Source: Winogradskyella sp.
Lineage (GTDB): Bacteria > Bacteroidota > Bacteroidia > Flavobacteriales > Flavobacteriaceae
DNA length: 40,345 bases
Reading direction: 5' to 3'
NCBI RefSeq assembly: GCF_013213975.1
Contig: NZ_JABSST010000020.1
Coordinates: 1 to 40,345 of the forward strand
Notes under the pieces: generated by a model
What the model saw: the letters and a program-made list of their open reading frames with translations, nothing else
The model's database searches: none
Told to the model about the DNA's origin: nothing
In this document: one piece after another, positions 10,130 through 20,402 of the stretch
Position numbering within the stretch: the first letter of the stretch is position 1
Layout: every line of letters starts with the position of its first letter
Position numbers and translations under genes: made by a program

Positions 10130-11485
10130 ATGGCTAAGGTATCTTCAACAGATCTAGGCACTCAGCCAATTGGGGAATTACTCATAAAACAAGCCGTACC
10201 TGCATCTATCGGTATTTTGGTAATGTCTCTAAATATACTTGTAGATACAATATTTGTAGGGAATTGGATTGGGCCAACAGCAATCGCAGCGATTAATGTT
10301 GTACTGCCTGTATCGTTTTTTATTGCTGCTTTAGGTATGGCAATTGGTGTCGGTGGCTCCTCAATTATTTCTCGTGCCTTGGGTGCTAATAATCAACTTA
10401 AAGCTGGCAAGACCTTTGGAAATCAGATTACCTTGACGGTAATAATCACTACTGTTTTTGTTTTCTTTGGGTTGTGGTATATCAATGATCTCATTCCTGC
10501 TTTTGGTGGTAAAGGAGAGATTTTTAGTCCGGCTAAAATCTATTATCGTATTGTTCTTTATGGGGTTCCTATCCTAGCGCTTTGTATGATGGGTAACACC
10601 GTGATTCGAGCAGAAGGCAAACCAAAGTTTGCCATGTATGCTATGATGTTTCCTTCTGTGGGTAACCTACTTTTAGATATTTTATTTATAAAGATTTTTG
10701 ACTTTGGTATGGCAGGTGCTGCTTGGGCTACTACAGGATCTTACATACTTTGTTTTCTATTTATTCTATGGTTTTTCTTGTCTAAAAATTCCGAGCTAAA
10801 AATTAATTTTAAAAATTTTGGACTAGACTTACCGATCGTTAAAGAAATTGGTTCTCTTGGGTTTGTAACCCTTGTAAGGCAAGCCATTATAAGCGTTACT
10901 TACCTATTAATGAATAATATACTATTTGACCTTGGTGGTGAGACCTCAGTAACTGCTTATGCCATTGTAGCAAGAATGCTTATGTTTGCCTTGTTTCCTG
11001 TATATGGTATTACGCAAGGTTTCTTGCCTATCGCAGGCTTTAATTATGGGGCAGAACACTATAAACGCGTCAGGGAAACTATAACCACAGCTATTAAATA
11101 CGGTATTTTACTAGCAGCAGTAGTATTTATATTTTTAATGATATTTCCAGATGCTATTACAAGGTTGTTTACACAAGACCCAAATGTATTAGAAGAGACA
11201 CCTTCTGCAATGCGATGGGTGTTTGCAGCAACACCTATAATTGGTATTCAACTTATTGGTGCTGCCTATTTTCAGGCTATAGGAAAAGCGATTCCAGCCT
11301 TGTTGTTAACGCTCGCGCGACAGGGCTTTTTCTTTGTTCCTCTAATACTGATTTTGCCTAAGTTTTATGGAGAATTGGGTGTATGGATGGCTTTTCCAAT
11401 ATCAGATGTTTTGGCCACATTGGTCACTGTATATTTTCTTCATAGAGAGGTGAAGTTAAATTTGTTACCAAAGGAGAACAACTAA
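10130..11485 (+). CDS. MATE family efflux transporter
   Basis: 451 aa, about 12 TM segments; MATE-typical LVDTIFVGNWIGPTAIAAINVVLPVSFF and GITQGFLPIAGFNYGA. Start is immediately after the hemH stop. Confidence 0.92.
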   Translation: MAKVSSTDLGTQPIGELLIKQAVPASIGILVMSLNILVDTIFVGNWIGPTAIAAINVVLPVSFFIAALGMAIGVGGSSIISRALGANNQLKAGKTFGNQITLTVIITTVFVFFGLWYINDLIPAFGGKGEIFSPAKIYYRIVLYGVPILALCMMGNTVIRAEGKPKFAMYAMMFPSVGNLLLDILFIKIFDFGMAGAAWATTGSYILCFLFILWFFLSKNSELKINFKNFGLDLPIVKEIGSLGFVTLVRQAIISVTYLLMNNILFDLGGETSVTAYAIVARMLMFALFPVYGITQGFLPIAGFNYGAEHYKRVRETITTAIKYGILLAAVVFIFLMIFPDAITRLFTQDPNVLEETPSAMRWVFAATPIIGIQLIGAAYFQAIGKAIPALLLTLARQGFFFVPLILILPKFYGELGVWMAFPISDVLATLVTVYFLHREVKLNLLPKENN

Positions 11486-11532
11486 TATTTAATCCGTAAT
11501 TTTAGAATTGTACAATTAACAATTAAAAAAAA

Positions 11533-14500
11533 ATGAAATTCCTAACCATTTTCTCAGTTTTATTATTGTCATTATTTACGCTTAATCTTCAAGCTCAAAA
11601 TTTCCAAGAACCTGATTACGATGCCTTAGAATATAGACTTTTAGGACCTTTTAGAGGAGGTCGAAGTGCTGCAGTAACAGGTGTGCCAAATCAGCCTAAT
11701 TTGTATTACTTCGGTGCTGCGGGAGGTGGTATATGGAAGACAACAAATGGAGGACGCGAGTGGGAAAATATATCTGATGGTTATTTTGGTGGAAGTATTG
11801 GATCGATAGCAGTCTCAAAAAGCGATCCAAATATATTGTACGTTGGTGGCGGTGAGAAGACAGTACGAGGAAATGTGTCTTCGGGATATGGTATTTGGAA
11901 AAGTGAGGATGCTGGTAAAACCTGGATATCTTCGGGATTAAAGAATTCAAGACATGTGCCGAGAATCGCTATTCATCCAACAGATCACAATATTGTTTAT
12001 GCTGGAGTCATGGGAAATATTTATAAACCAACGCAAGAGCGCGGTGTCTATAAAAGTACTGATGGTGGTAAAACCTGGATAAAAACCTTATTCGCTAATG
12101 AGCATGCTGGTGTTGTTGATTTAATTATAGATCCAACTAATCCTAGAATTTTATATGCTTCGACATGGCGTGTGCGTCGTACACCTTACAGTTTAAGTTC
12201 TGGTGGTGAAGGCTCGGCCTTATGGAAAAGTACAGATAGTGGTGAAACTTGGACTGAAATTTCCACCAAAAAAGGATTTCCTGATGGCATTTTAGGGATA
12301 ATTGGTGTTACAGTATCACCTGTAAATAACCAACGGGTTTGGGCCATGGTAGAAAATAAAGATAAAGGTGGCTTGTATCGAAGTGAGGATGGAGGAGAAA
12401 CTTGGTCTCAAGTAAATTCTGAGCGTAAATTGCGTCAGCGTGCATGGTATTACACAAGAGTTTATGCAGATACTGAAGATGTTGATAAGGTATATGTATT
12501 AAACGTACGTTATCACAAAAGTACTGATGGTGGCAAAACATTCAGTACCTATAATGCTCCTCATGGAGACCACCATGATTTATGGATTGCTCCTGAGGAT
12601 CCACATCGTATGATTATTGGTGATGATGGTGGTGCACAAGTTACTTTTGATGGTGGTGAAACATGGAGTACCTATCATAATCAACCGACATCGCAGTTCT
12701 ATCGTGTGACCACAGATAATACTTTTCCATATCGAATATATGTAGCCCAACAAGATAATTCTACGATTAGAATTCCGCATCGCACAGATAGCTATTCTAT
12801 ATCTGAAGACGATTGGGAATCTACAGCTGGTGGTGAATCCGCGCATATCGCTGTTGATCCAGAAGATAATGATATTGTGTACGGTGGTAGTTATGACGGT
12901 TACCTCACGCGCGTAAATCATAAGACAGGAACCGTAAGGGCGATTAATGTTTGGCCAGATAACCCAATGGGTCATGGCGCAGAGGGCATGAAGTATCGTT
13001 TTCAATGGAATTTCCCAATCATATTTTCAAAGCATAATCCAAATCGATTATATACTTTTTCACAGCATGTCCATGTTACCGAAAATGAGGGGCAGTCCTG
13101 GGATATAATAAGTCCAGATTTAACGCGAAGTGATCCTGAAAAATTAAAATCTTCTGGTGGTCCGATTACACAAGATAATACTTCAGTAGAGTATTACTGT
13201 ACCATTTTTGCAGCTCAGGAATCTCCACTTAAGGAAGGTTTACTTTGGGTTGGAAGTGATGATGGTCTAATTCATATTACCCAAGATGGTGGTAAAACTT
13301 GGGACAATATCACACCAAAAGGAATGCCAGAATGGATGATGATTAATAGTATTGAACCTAGTGCCTTTGATGAAGGCACTTGTTATGTGGCTGGCACTAA
13401 ATATAAAACCGGTGATTTTACTCCTTATCTCTATAAAACCACAGACTATGGTAAATCTTGGAAAAAGATTACCAATGGTATAAATGGAGAACATTTTACA
13501 AGAGTTTTACGAGAAGATCCAAAACGCAAAGGGTTGCTTTATGCGGGTACAGAAACAGGAATGTACATTTCCTTTAATGATGGTAATAATTGGAAACCAT
13601 TTCAGTTGAATTTGCCAGTAGTTCCAATAACTGATTTAACCATTAAGGATAACAACTTAATTGTTGCCACTCAAGGTAGAAGTTTATGGATGATAGACGA
13701 CTTATCAGTTATTCATCAATTGTATGATGCAGATTTAAGCAAACATATGTTGTTTAAACCTAAAGACACTTACCGTATGCGAGGTGGAAGTTTTAAGGGA
13801 AGCAAAACAGCAGGAATCAATCACCCAAATGGTGTTATCACATACTTTAATCTCAAAGATTTAAAAGACGATGATAAGGTGTCCTTAACTTATTTTGACA
13901 CTAAAGGCGATACCATCAAAACCTTTTCTAACAAGAGTAAGAAAAACAAGTTGACCGTTAAGAATGGGGCTAATCAGTTTGTTTGGAATATGACTTATGA
14001 TGGTGCTGAACGCTTAAAAGGCATGATTTTATGGTGGGCGAGTTTAGAGGGGCCGAGAGCCACACCAGGACAATACAAAGTTAGTCTTAAGGTAAATGAC
14101 CAAGAGCAATCGCAAATGTTTACGATTCTTGCAGATCCTAGAGCAGAAAGTACTTTGGCTGATATGCAAAAGCAGTTTGACTTTATTGAAAGCGTTAATA
14201 AAACTATGGATGAAGCCCATAAATCCATTAAAAAGATTAGAAATATCAATAGTCAATTAGGTGCGTTTCAAAAGCAATATAAGGACGATAAGAACGTGAA
14301 AGAGCTGGTTGAAAAAGCGAAAGAACTACAAGAGCAGCTTTCTAATATTGAAAAGCAATTATACCAAACTAAAAATAGAAGTGGACAAGACCCGTTAAAT
14401 TTTCCAATCCGATTAACTAATAAACTAGGACATTTAAATTCATTAGTTCGTATGGGAGATTTTGCGCCGACCGATCAAGATGTTGCAGTAAAGAATGAGT

Positions 14501-14619
14501 TAACGGCTAAAATTGAAAAGCAACTAACAGCTTTTAATACCATATTAAAAGATGAGGTGAGGGCCTTTAACACCGCATTTAATGCAAAAAAATTGAATTA
14601 CTTATTCGTTGAGGATTAA
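11533..14619 (+). CDS. Secreted BNR-repeat / VPS10-sortilin-like glycosidase-type protein
   Basis: 1028 aa; signal peptide; repeated Asp-box-like segments (SxDGGKTW, STDSGETW, SEDGGETW); starts EYRLLGPFRGGRSAAVTGVPNQPNLYYFGAAGGGIWKTTNGG. Confidence 0.9.
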   Translation: MKFLTIFSVLLLSLFTLNLQAQNFQEPDYDALEYRLLGPFRGGRSAAVTGVPNQPNLYYFGAAGGGIWKTTNGGREWENISDGYFGGSIGSIAVSKSDPNILYVGGGEKTVRGNVSSGYGIWKSEDAGKTWISSGLKNSRHVPRIAIHPTDHNIVYAGVMGNIYKPTQERGVYKSTDGGKTWIKTLFANEHAGVVDLIIDPTNPRILYASTWRVRRTPYSLSSGGEGSALWKSTDSGETWTEISTKKGFPDGILGIIGVTVSPVNNQRVWAMVENKDKGGLYRSEDGGETWSQVNSERKLRQRAWYYTRVYADTEDVDKVYVLNVRYHKSTDGGKTFSTYNAPHGDHHDLWIAPEDPHRMIIGDDGGAQVTFDGGETWSTYHNQPTSQFYRVTTDNTFPYRIYVAQQDNSTIRIPHRTDSYSISEDDWESTAGGESAHIAVDPEDNDIVYGGSYDGYLTRVNHKTGTVRAINVWPDNPMGHGAEGMKYRFQWNFPIIFSKHNPNRLYTFSQHVHVTENEGQSWDIISPDLTRSDPEKLKSSGGPITQDNTSVEYYCTIFAAQESPLKEGLLWVGSDDGLIHITQDGGKTWDNITPKGMPEWMMINSIEPSAFDEGTCYVAGTKYKTGDFTPYLYKTTDYGKSWKKITNGINGEHFTRVLREDPKRKGLLYAGTETGMYISFNDGNNWKPFQLNLPVVPITDLTIKDNNLIVATQGRSLWMIDDLSVIHQLYDADLSKHMLFKPKDTYRMRGGSFKGSKTAGINHPNGVITYFNLKDLKDDDKVSLTYFDTKGDTIKTFSNKSKKNKLTVKNGANQFVWNMTYDGAERLKGMILWWASLEGPRATPGQYKVSLKVNDQEQSQMFTILADPRAESTLADMQKQFDFIESVNKTMDEAHKSIKKIRNINSQLGAFQKQYKDDKNVKELVEKAKELQEQLSNIEKQLYQTKNRSGQDPLNFPIRLTNKLGHLNSLVRMGDFAPTDQDVAVKNELTAKIEKQLTAFNTILKDEVRAFNTAFNAKKLNYLFVED

Positions 14620-15164
14620 TGGAATATAATTATATAAAATCCCTACATCTTATTTTTGTTATCACATGGTTTGCAGGATTGTTTTATATACCAAGGTTGT
14701 TTGTATATCAGATTGAAGCATTTCACAAACCTTCTCCAGATAAGGAAATTTTGGGGAAGCAGCTAAAACTAATGGCTAAGCGGTTGTGGTTTATTATTAC
14801 TTGGCCTTCGGCAATTTTAGCAACACTTTTTGCTATTTGGCTTCTCATTTTGGCCCCTTCATGGCTAGAACAAGGATGGATGCATGTAAAATTGGCCTTT
14901 GTTGTATTGCTTTTTCTGTATCATTATAAGACTCATATCTATTACAAACAACTCCAAAATGATATTGTAAAAGTCTCTTCTAACTACATGCGCATTTGGA
15001 ACGAGGGCGCTACATTTATTTTATTTGCAGTGGTTTTCTTGGTGATTCTCAAGAGTTCAATTAATTGGATATTTGGGGTTATAGGTATTATAGTTTTAGG
15101 AATCTTGTTAATGCTAGGCTTTAGACTTTACAAAAAAATCAGATCTAAAAATCCAGAGGCCTAA
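14619..15164 (+). CDS. hemJ: HemJ-like protoporphyrinogen IX oxidase (CopD/UPF0093 family)
   Basis: 181 aa, TM-rich; SLHLIFVITWFAGLFYIPRLFVY and W(M/L)HVKLAFV...YHYKTHIYYKQL...RIWNEGATFILFAVVFLVI match HemJ architecture. Confidence 0.88.
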   Translation: MEYNYIKSLHLIFVITWFAGLFYIPRLFVYQIEAFHKPSPDKEILGKQLKLMAKRLWFIITWPSAILATLFAIWLLILAPSWLEQGWMHVKLAFVVLLFLYHYKTHIYYKQLQNDIVKVSSNYMRIWNEGATFILFAVVFLVILKSSINWIFGVIGIIVLGILLMLGFRLYKKIRSKNPEA

Positions 15165-15204
15165 TTGGCTTGATTATTGCTATATTTAGTGAATTACTGA
15201 GCTA

Positions 15205-16659
15205 ATGAAAATAAAACAACTGTCGTTAAGAGCTAGAATATTTATAGCCATGATACTTTTGGTATTACTGGCTTCTATTTTAATTGCGGCTGTTACTATT
15301 TATCAGTATAATGAAGAGGCAAAAGACTATCACACCGAACGTTTAGAGCGCAAAGAACGTGCTATAAGACGAAGTATTGACTTTGCAATAAAGGAAACGA
15401 CCTATCCTGTAAATACAGAAAACATCCCGTTAATTTTTAAGAAAGAGATTTTTGATATTGATGCTATTCATAGCCTTCAAATCAATCTCTATGATATGGA
15501 AGGACAACTGTTAATTAGTTCTAAGCGAACCATTCAGAGCGATACGACCGAACGATGTTTAGATGCCGAAGTTTTAAACCAACTAGCAGGGACATTAGAT
15601 CATCGATTTGTATTTAAAAACCAAGAAAATGGTCAAAATTTTCAATCCTCATATTCTTATATCACTGATGGTCAATTCAAAAATTTAGCCATTTTAAACT
15701 TACCCTATTTAGAGAACGACGATTTCTTTAAAGAAGAGCGCAATGAGTTCTTATTGCGATTAGGTTTTGCTTATATCGCTATGATTTTAGCTGCTATTGT
15801 ATTTGCTTATTTTATTTCAAAATACATTACAAAGTCCTTAAAGACTATAAGTGATAAATTAAATGAAATTCGATTAGAGAAGCGCAATAAAAAGATAGAT
15901 ATAGCATCCTCTAGTGAAGAAATCGAAACACTTGTAAATTCATATAATAGTATGATTGATGAGTTGGAAGCTAGTGCCGTAAAATTAGCGACTAGTGAGC
16001 GTGAGCAAGCATGGAGAGAAATGGCCAAACAAGTTGCTCATGAAATTAAAAATCCACTTACACCAATGCGTTTAAGTGTACAAAGCTTTCAGCGAAAATT
16101 TGATCCCAAAGATGAAAATATTCATCAGAAAGTTCAGGAGTATAGTAATACTTTGATTCAACAAATAGACACTATGAGTTCTATTGCTTCGGCATTTTCA
16201 AATTTTGCAAAGATGCCTGCACAAAAGAGTGAAGAACTAGATGTAGTTTATATTGTAAAATTAGCCCTTGATATTTTTAATGAGCACTATATTTCTTTTG
16301 AAGCTGACGAAGCGGAAATCATTGCTAAATTTGATCGTACGCAGTTGATTAGAGTAGTTACTAATCTTGTTAAAAACGGTATTCAAGCTATTCCACTAGA
16401 TAGAGATAATCCTAAGATCGAAGTTAAAGTATTTGCAGATGGCGATTTGGTGAAAATTACTGTTGAAGATAATGGAACTGGTATAACAGAGGAAACAAAA
16501 TCGAAAATATTTGAACCTAAATTCACCACAAAATCAAGTGGTATGGGCTTAGGATTGGCAATGGTTAAAAACATTGTAGAAACTTACGATGGAAGTATTA
16601 CCTTTACATCGCAATATGGAGAAGGCACAATATTTACCGTCGCTTTCCCAAGGAAATAA
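15205..16659 (+). CDS. Membrane sensor histidine kinase (NtrB/NtrY-like, HAMP + HATPase_c)
   Basis: 484 aa; two TM segments, H-box REMAKQVAHEIKNPLTPMRLSVQSFQRKF, N-box NLVKNGIQAI, G-box VEDNGTGI...GMGLGLAMVKNIVE. Confidence 0.93.
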   Translation: MKIKQLSLRARIFIAMILLVLLASILIAAVTIYQYNEEAKDYHTERLERKERAIRRSIDFAIKETTYPVNTENIPLIFKKEIFDIDAIHSLQINLYDMEGQLLISSKRTIQSDTTERCLDAEVLNQLAGTLDHRFVFKNQENGQNFQSSYSYITDGQFKNLAILNLPYLENDDFFKEERNEFLLRLGFAYIAMILAAIVFAYFISKYITKSLKTISDKLNEIRLEKRNKKIDIASSSEEIETLVNSYNSMIDELEASAVKLATSEREQAWREMAKQVAHEIKNPLTPMRLSVQSFQRKFDPKDENIHQKVQEYSNTLIQQIDTMSSIASAFSNFAKMPAQKSEELDVVYIVKLALDIFNEHYISFEADEAEIIAKFDRTQLIRVVTNLVKNGIQAIPLDRDNPKIEVKVFADGDLVKITVEDNGTGITEETKSKIFEPKFTTKSSGMGLGLAMVKNIVETYDGSITFTSQYGEGTIFTVAFPRK

Positions 16660-16706
16660 TCTAATTACTAGTCAAATCTTAGGGTTTATTAATCAAACAA
16701 ATTCAC

Positions 16707-17489
16707 ATGGCTTACGAGAACATACTTTCAGAATATCAAGATGGCAAAACGGTAATAACTATCAATAGACCAAAAAAATTGAATGCATTAAATAGAGCGA
16801 CTATTCAGGAATTACATGATGCATTTGCTGAAGCTGACGCTAGTAAAGACACGAAGGTTATTATTATTACTGGTAGTGGTGAAAAAGCTTTTGTTGCAGG
16901 TGCTGATATAAGCGAGTTTGCTGACTTTAGTATGGGTGAAGGAGCCAAATTAGCGGCAAAAGGTCAAGCGTTGTTGTTTGATTTTGTTGAGAATTTAAGC
17001 ACGCCAGTTATTGCTGCAATTAATGGATTTGCTTTAGGTGGAGGCTTAGAGTTAGCAATGTCTTGTCATTTTAGAGTGGCTAGTACTAATGCTAAAATGG
17101 GTTTACCAGAAACCTCATTGGGTGTTATACCTGGTTATGGAGGTACGCAACGCCTTCCACAACTTGTTGGTAAGGGCAGAGCAATGGAAATGATAATGAC
17201 AGCAGGAATGATCGATGCTAATCAAGCACTAACATATGGTTTGGTAAATCATGTGGTTTCACAAGAAGAACTACTTTCTTTGTGCCAGGGTATTGCAGCC
17301 AAGATCATGAAAAATTCTTCTGTAGCTATTGGTAAAGCCATTAAAGCTGTTAATGCCAATTATAAAGATGGCAAAGACGGTTTTAAAACAGAAATAAAGC
17401 AATTTGGCAAATGCTTTGGGACTGAAGATTTTACAGAAGGTACTTCAGCATTTTTAGAAAAACGTAAGGCTGATTTTCCTGGGAAATAA
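16707..17489 (+). CDS. Enoyl-CoA hydratase/isomerase family protein
   Basis: 260 aa; crotonase signature GFALGGGLELAMSCHFRVAS and oxyanion region AFVAGADISEF. Confidence 0.95.
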   Translation: MAYENILSEYQDGKTVITINRPKKLNALNRATIQELHDAFAEADASKDTKVIIITGSGEKAFVAGADISEFADFSMGEGAKLAAKGQALLFDFVENLSTPVIAAINGFALGGGLELAMSCHFRVASTNAKMGLPETSLGVIPGYGGTQRLPQLVGKGRAMEMIMTAGMIDANQALTYGLVNHVVSQEELLSLCQGIAAKIMKNSSVAIGKAIKAVNANYKDGKDGFKTEIKQFGKCFGTEDFTEGTSAFLEKRKADFPGK

Positions 17490-17707
17490 GTCTATCTAGC
17501 TATCTTTCTATGATCTACTACCCCATGAAGTAAATACAATGGGATTATGAGTATTAAGATTACGAGAATAATTGGACTCAATACAGAAATGATAATATAT
17601 TTGGGTTTCATGACTCAATTTTTCACAAAGTTGAAAACTTTTTAAGTCACTGAAAACAAGTATATTAATCAATACTTGTAATATTTTAACCAAGTCTCCC
17701 TAAATCA

Positions 17708-19126
17708 CTATTTCACTTCCCAGCCTTTTCTATAATCTCGAGTGACCCAATCATTAGCTTTTTCATAATTGGTAACTCGCATAGCATTGCCATCCCAAAG
17801 TAATTTACGACGACCAGGATAGTCAAAAGGTGCCCAATCACCTTCGTTCTTACCTTCTTTAAGTACTTTATATTGAAAGGATTTAATGGCTAAATTACCC
17901 ATTAAAACCGATTCAGTTAAAGGCCCTGCATAAGAAAACGGTGATGATGTTGGTATGCCTTCCAAGCAACCCTCTACAAAATTTAACACATGATTTTGAT
18001 CTTTAATTCTGGGAAGCGTTGGCTCAGGTTTTTTGAAATAATTCATGGTTGAAGATGGCAATAAACGAGGGTTCCTAGAATAACAATCTGTAACTAACAT
18101 ACCTTTAGATCCATAAAAAACACTACCACCATTCCAATCACCAATGAATTCTCCATCTTTAAGCTCGTCTGGTAAATCTGGCATAATTCCTCCATCGAAC
18201 CAATTCAAATCTACTTTACCGTGTTTCTCAGTATCAAATTTTAATCTTACTATAGAAGATGGAGGACAGGCTTTACTGTAATTAGCTTCTACAAAATCAC
18301 CAGCCCAAACCGTAGTGCAACTTGCTTCAGCTTCATAAGGGTAACCTAAACCAAGTGTCCTAAAGGGTGTTTCCATAATATGACAACCCATATCGCCTAA
18401 ACCACCTGTACCAAAGTCCCACCAACCTCTCCATTTAAATGGTAAATATGCTGAGTGATACGGACGGTCTTGTGCAGGTCCCAACCATAAATCCCAATCT
18501 AAACCTTCTGGAACAGGTTCGCCTTTATTGATATTTTTAAGACCTTGTGGCCAGACAGGTCTATTGGTCCAACAATCCACTTTCTCTATTGTGCCAATGA
18601 TACCAGAATCTATCCACTCTTGTGCCTCTCTAATGCCATTGCTCGAGCTTCCTTGATTACCCATTTGAGTAACAATACCGGTTTCTTGAGCAATTTTTGC
18701 CATTAATCGTGCTTCATGAATATTATGTGTCAACGGTTTTTCGACATAAGCATGCTTTTTTGCACGCATAAATGGTAGCGAAATTATAGCATGTGTATGA
18801 TCTGGAGTTCCAACCGAAAATGCATCAATCTCATTAATATGAACATCGTATAATTTTCTGAAGTCTTTATATCTTTTGGTGTTAGGATGCATTTTATAGC
18901 TTGCTTCAGCCATTCTATCGTCAACATCACAAAGTGCAACAAACTTTACTTTTTTAGTGGCTGTTAGCTCTTTTACAACACCACCACCACGACCACCAAC
19001 ACCAATGGAAGCAATATAAAGCGTATCGCTTGGAGGTACATGAGATTTTCCTAAAACAAAGCTAGGTACAATAGTAAATGCTGCCGTTGCACCAGCTGTT
19101 TTTTTTATAAAATTTCTACGTTCCAT
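17708..19126 (-). CDS. Gfo/Idh/MocA family oxidoreductase with Tat-like signal
   Basis: 472 aa; N-terminal MERRNFIKKTAGATAAFTIVPSFV twin-arginine signal; VEKPLTHNIHEARLMAKIAQETGIVTQMGNQ. Confidence 0.93.
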   Translation of the reverse strand: MERRNFIKKTAGATAAFTIVPSFVLGKSHVPPSDTLYIASIGVGGRGGGVVKELTATKKVKFVALCDVDDRMAEASYKMHPNTKRYKDFRKLYDVHINEIDAFSVGTPDHTHAIISLPFMRAKKHAYVEKPLTHNIHEARLMAKIAQETGIVTQMGNQGSSSNGIREAQEWIDSGIIGTIEKVDCWTNRPVWPQGLKNINKGEPVPEGLDWDLWLGPAQDRPYHSAYLPFKWRGWWDFGTGGLGDMGCHIMETPFRTLGLGYPYEAEASCTTVWAGDFVEANYSKACPPSSIVRLKFDTEKHGKVDLNWFDGGIMPDLPDELKDGEFIGDWNGGSVFYGSKGMLVTDCYSRNPRLLPSSTMNYFKKPEPTLPRIKDQNHVLNFVEGCLEGIPTSSPFSYAGPLTESVLMGNLAIKSFQYKVLKEGKNEGDWAPFDYPGRRKLLWDGNAMRVTNYEKANDWVTRDYRKGWEVK

Positions 19127-19269
19127 AAATAAAAGATAGTATTGATTAGAATGATATCAAGTTACAAAAAAAAGTGTCTTAAAACTCGGTTGAGGTTTTG
19201 ACGAGTTAGTTTTTTGAAAACTACAAATTCTAGTTAGAATCACTCATGTATTCTATTAACTTTGAGTAT

Positions 19270-20337
19270 GCATAAAACAAGATAGTAAAAGGTCTTGGTA
19301 CACAACAAAATGTTGGTATCGATTTTTTAAATTATCCCACGAGTGACGATTTGATTTTCTTAAATATTGCCGTAAAGAGGTTGAATCCATAGCTTCTAAT
19401 TAGACTCAATATTTAGATGTTTTTTCAAAGACAAGTGTCAATAAAGTAGCTAGTCTAGATTTAGGAATGGTATATTTAATGGATAGCTATCAAGGTTGTG
19501 AATATGGATGGTGTATACTATTACGCCAGAAACAGCCATGAGTTTTGGGGTTACAGTATAGGAATAGACTTTGAGCGAATAATTTTAATTAAGAACACTC
19601 CACCAAAATTATTGGAAGATTTTATCAGAAGAGAAAGTTGGAGAGCACATGCTGTAGTAATGTCTGGAAATAAGGACTGTTATCAACCAGCTGAGCAAAG
19701 CTATCAATTAATACGACAGTGTTTATAGGTCTTCGTAAAGTATAGGCATCTTGTGGGGATTATTACTAAAAGCGCACTACTAATAAGAGATTTGGGTACA
19801 TTGAATAAACTGAGAAAAGCGCAACATATTGCCGTTAATACGTTCATCACATTGTTAAATAGGGACCAGACGCATTCATGAACCACAAACAGCAACAATT
19901 ACAAAGCGTCTTGAAGCGGTTAAATAATTAGGCCAAAATAGTATTCCTGCTAATGTATTATTAGCATCTATGTATTCCTTAAATAAATAGTCATGAAATT
20001 TTGTCTATGACACAAGCAGCTTTTGATGCAGGCCACTTTAGTATAGTGCACACCACTGTTAGACCAACGGTGCTAATAGAGAAATAATTACAAATTGGAT
20101 TAAAAAGCCCATTCCAGATTTTGCTAATAAGGTGTTGTATCAAATAGCATCTTGCCACAGCGGAATCTTAAATGATAGTAGATTTGATAAACGAATCCAT
20201 GGAGAAGGTCAAATTGCAAAACAAATTAATGATTTAATAGCCTTGGCAAAATCAAAATATTTTAAAAATAAAAAACACCAACACTTAATGCTAGCTTACA
20301 TAAAACTTATAAAGATGGACAGCTTCAATTATTTTAA
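19270..20337 (+). pseudogene. Decayed PA0069-type radical SAM (SPL-like) protein
   Basis: Segments across three + frames: RFFKLSHE*RFDFLKYCRKEVESIASN*TQYLDVFSKTSVNKVASLDLGMVYLMDSYQGCEYG / VYYYARNSHEFWGYSIGIDFERIILIKNTPPKLLEDF...VMSGNKDCYQPAEQSYQLIRQCL / VFVKYRHLVGIITKSALLIRDLGTLNKLRKAQHIAVNTFITLLN / NGANREIITNWIKKPIPDFANKVLYQIASCHSGILNDSRFDKRIHGEGQIAKQI... / TLNASLHKTYKDGQLQLF*. Multiple stops and frameshifts. ORFs 19498..19728 and 20132..20377 are pieces of it. Confidence 0.92.
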
Positions 20338-20402
20338 AAAAACAAAGATGGGCTTGCAGAAGCCCATCCCTAACTAAATTAACTAATATATAAACAACAA
20401 AT

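Noticed and set aside
12040-12680. Recurrent AGTACxGATGGTGGTAAAAC-like sequence looking like a DNA repeat
   Set aside because: These encode repeated Asp-box motifs (STDGGKTW) of the BNR protein and are protein-level repeats, not CRISPR or mobile repeats.
11696-14256. Antisense ORFs 11696..11950, 12308..12541, 12580..13005, 13267..13494, 13995..14249 and 14044..14256 within the BNR protein gene
   Set aside because: They lie opposite a well-supported 1028 aa CDS, lack recognisable domains and are explained by codon bias and repeated SxDGGxTW coding segments.
17508-17693. 61 aa minus-strand ORF between the enoyl-CoA hydratase and Gfo/Idh genes
   Set aside because: Low-complexity, no recognisable motif; I tried reading + strand frames as a remnant gene but found nothing convincing.
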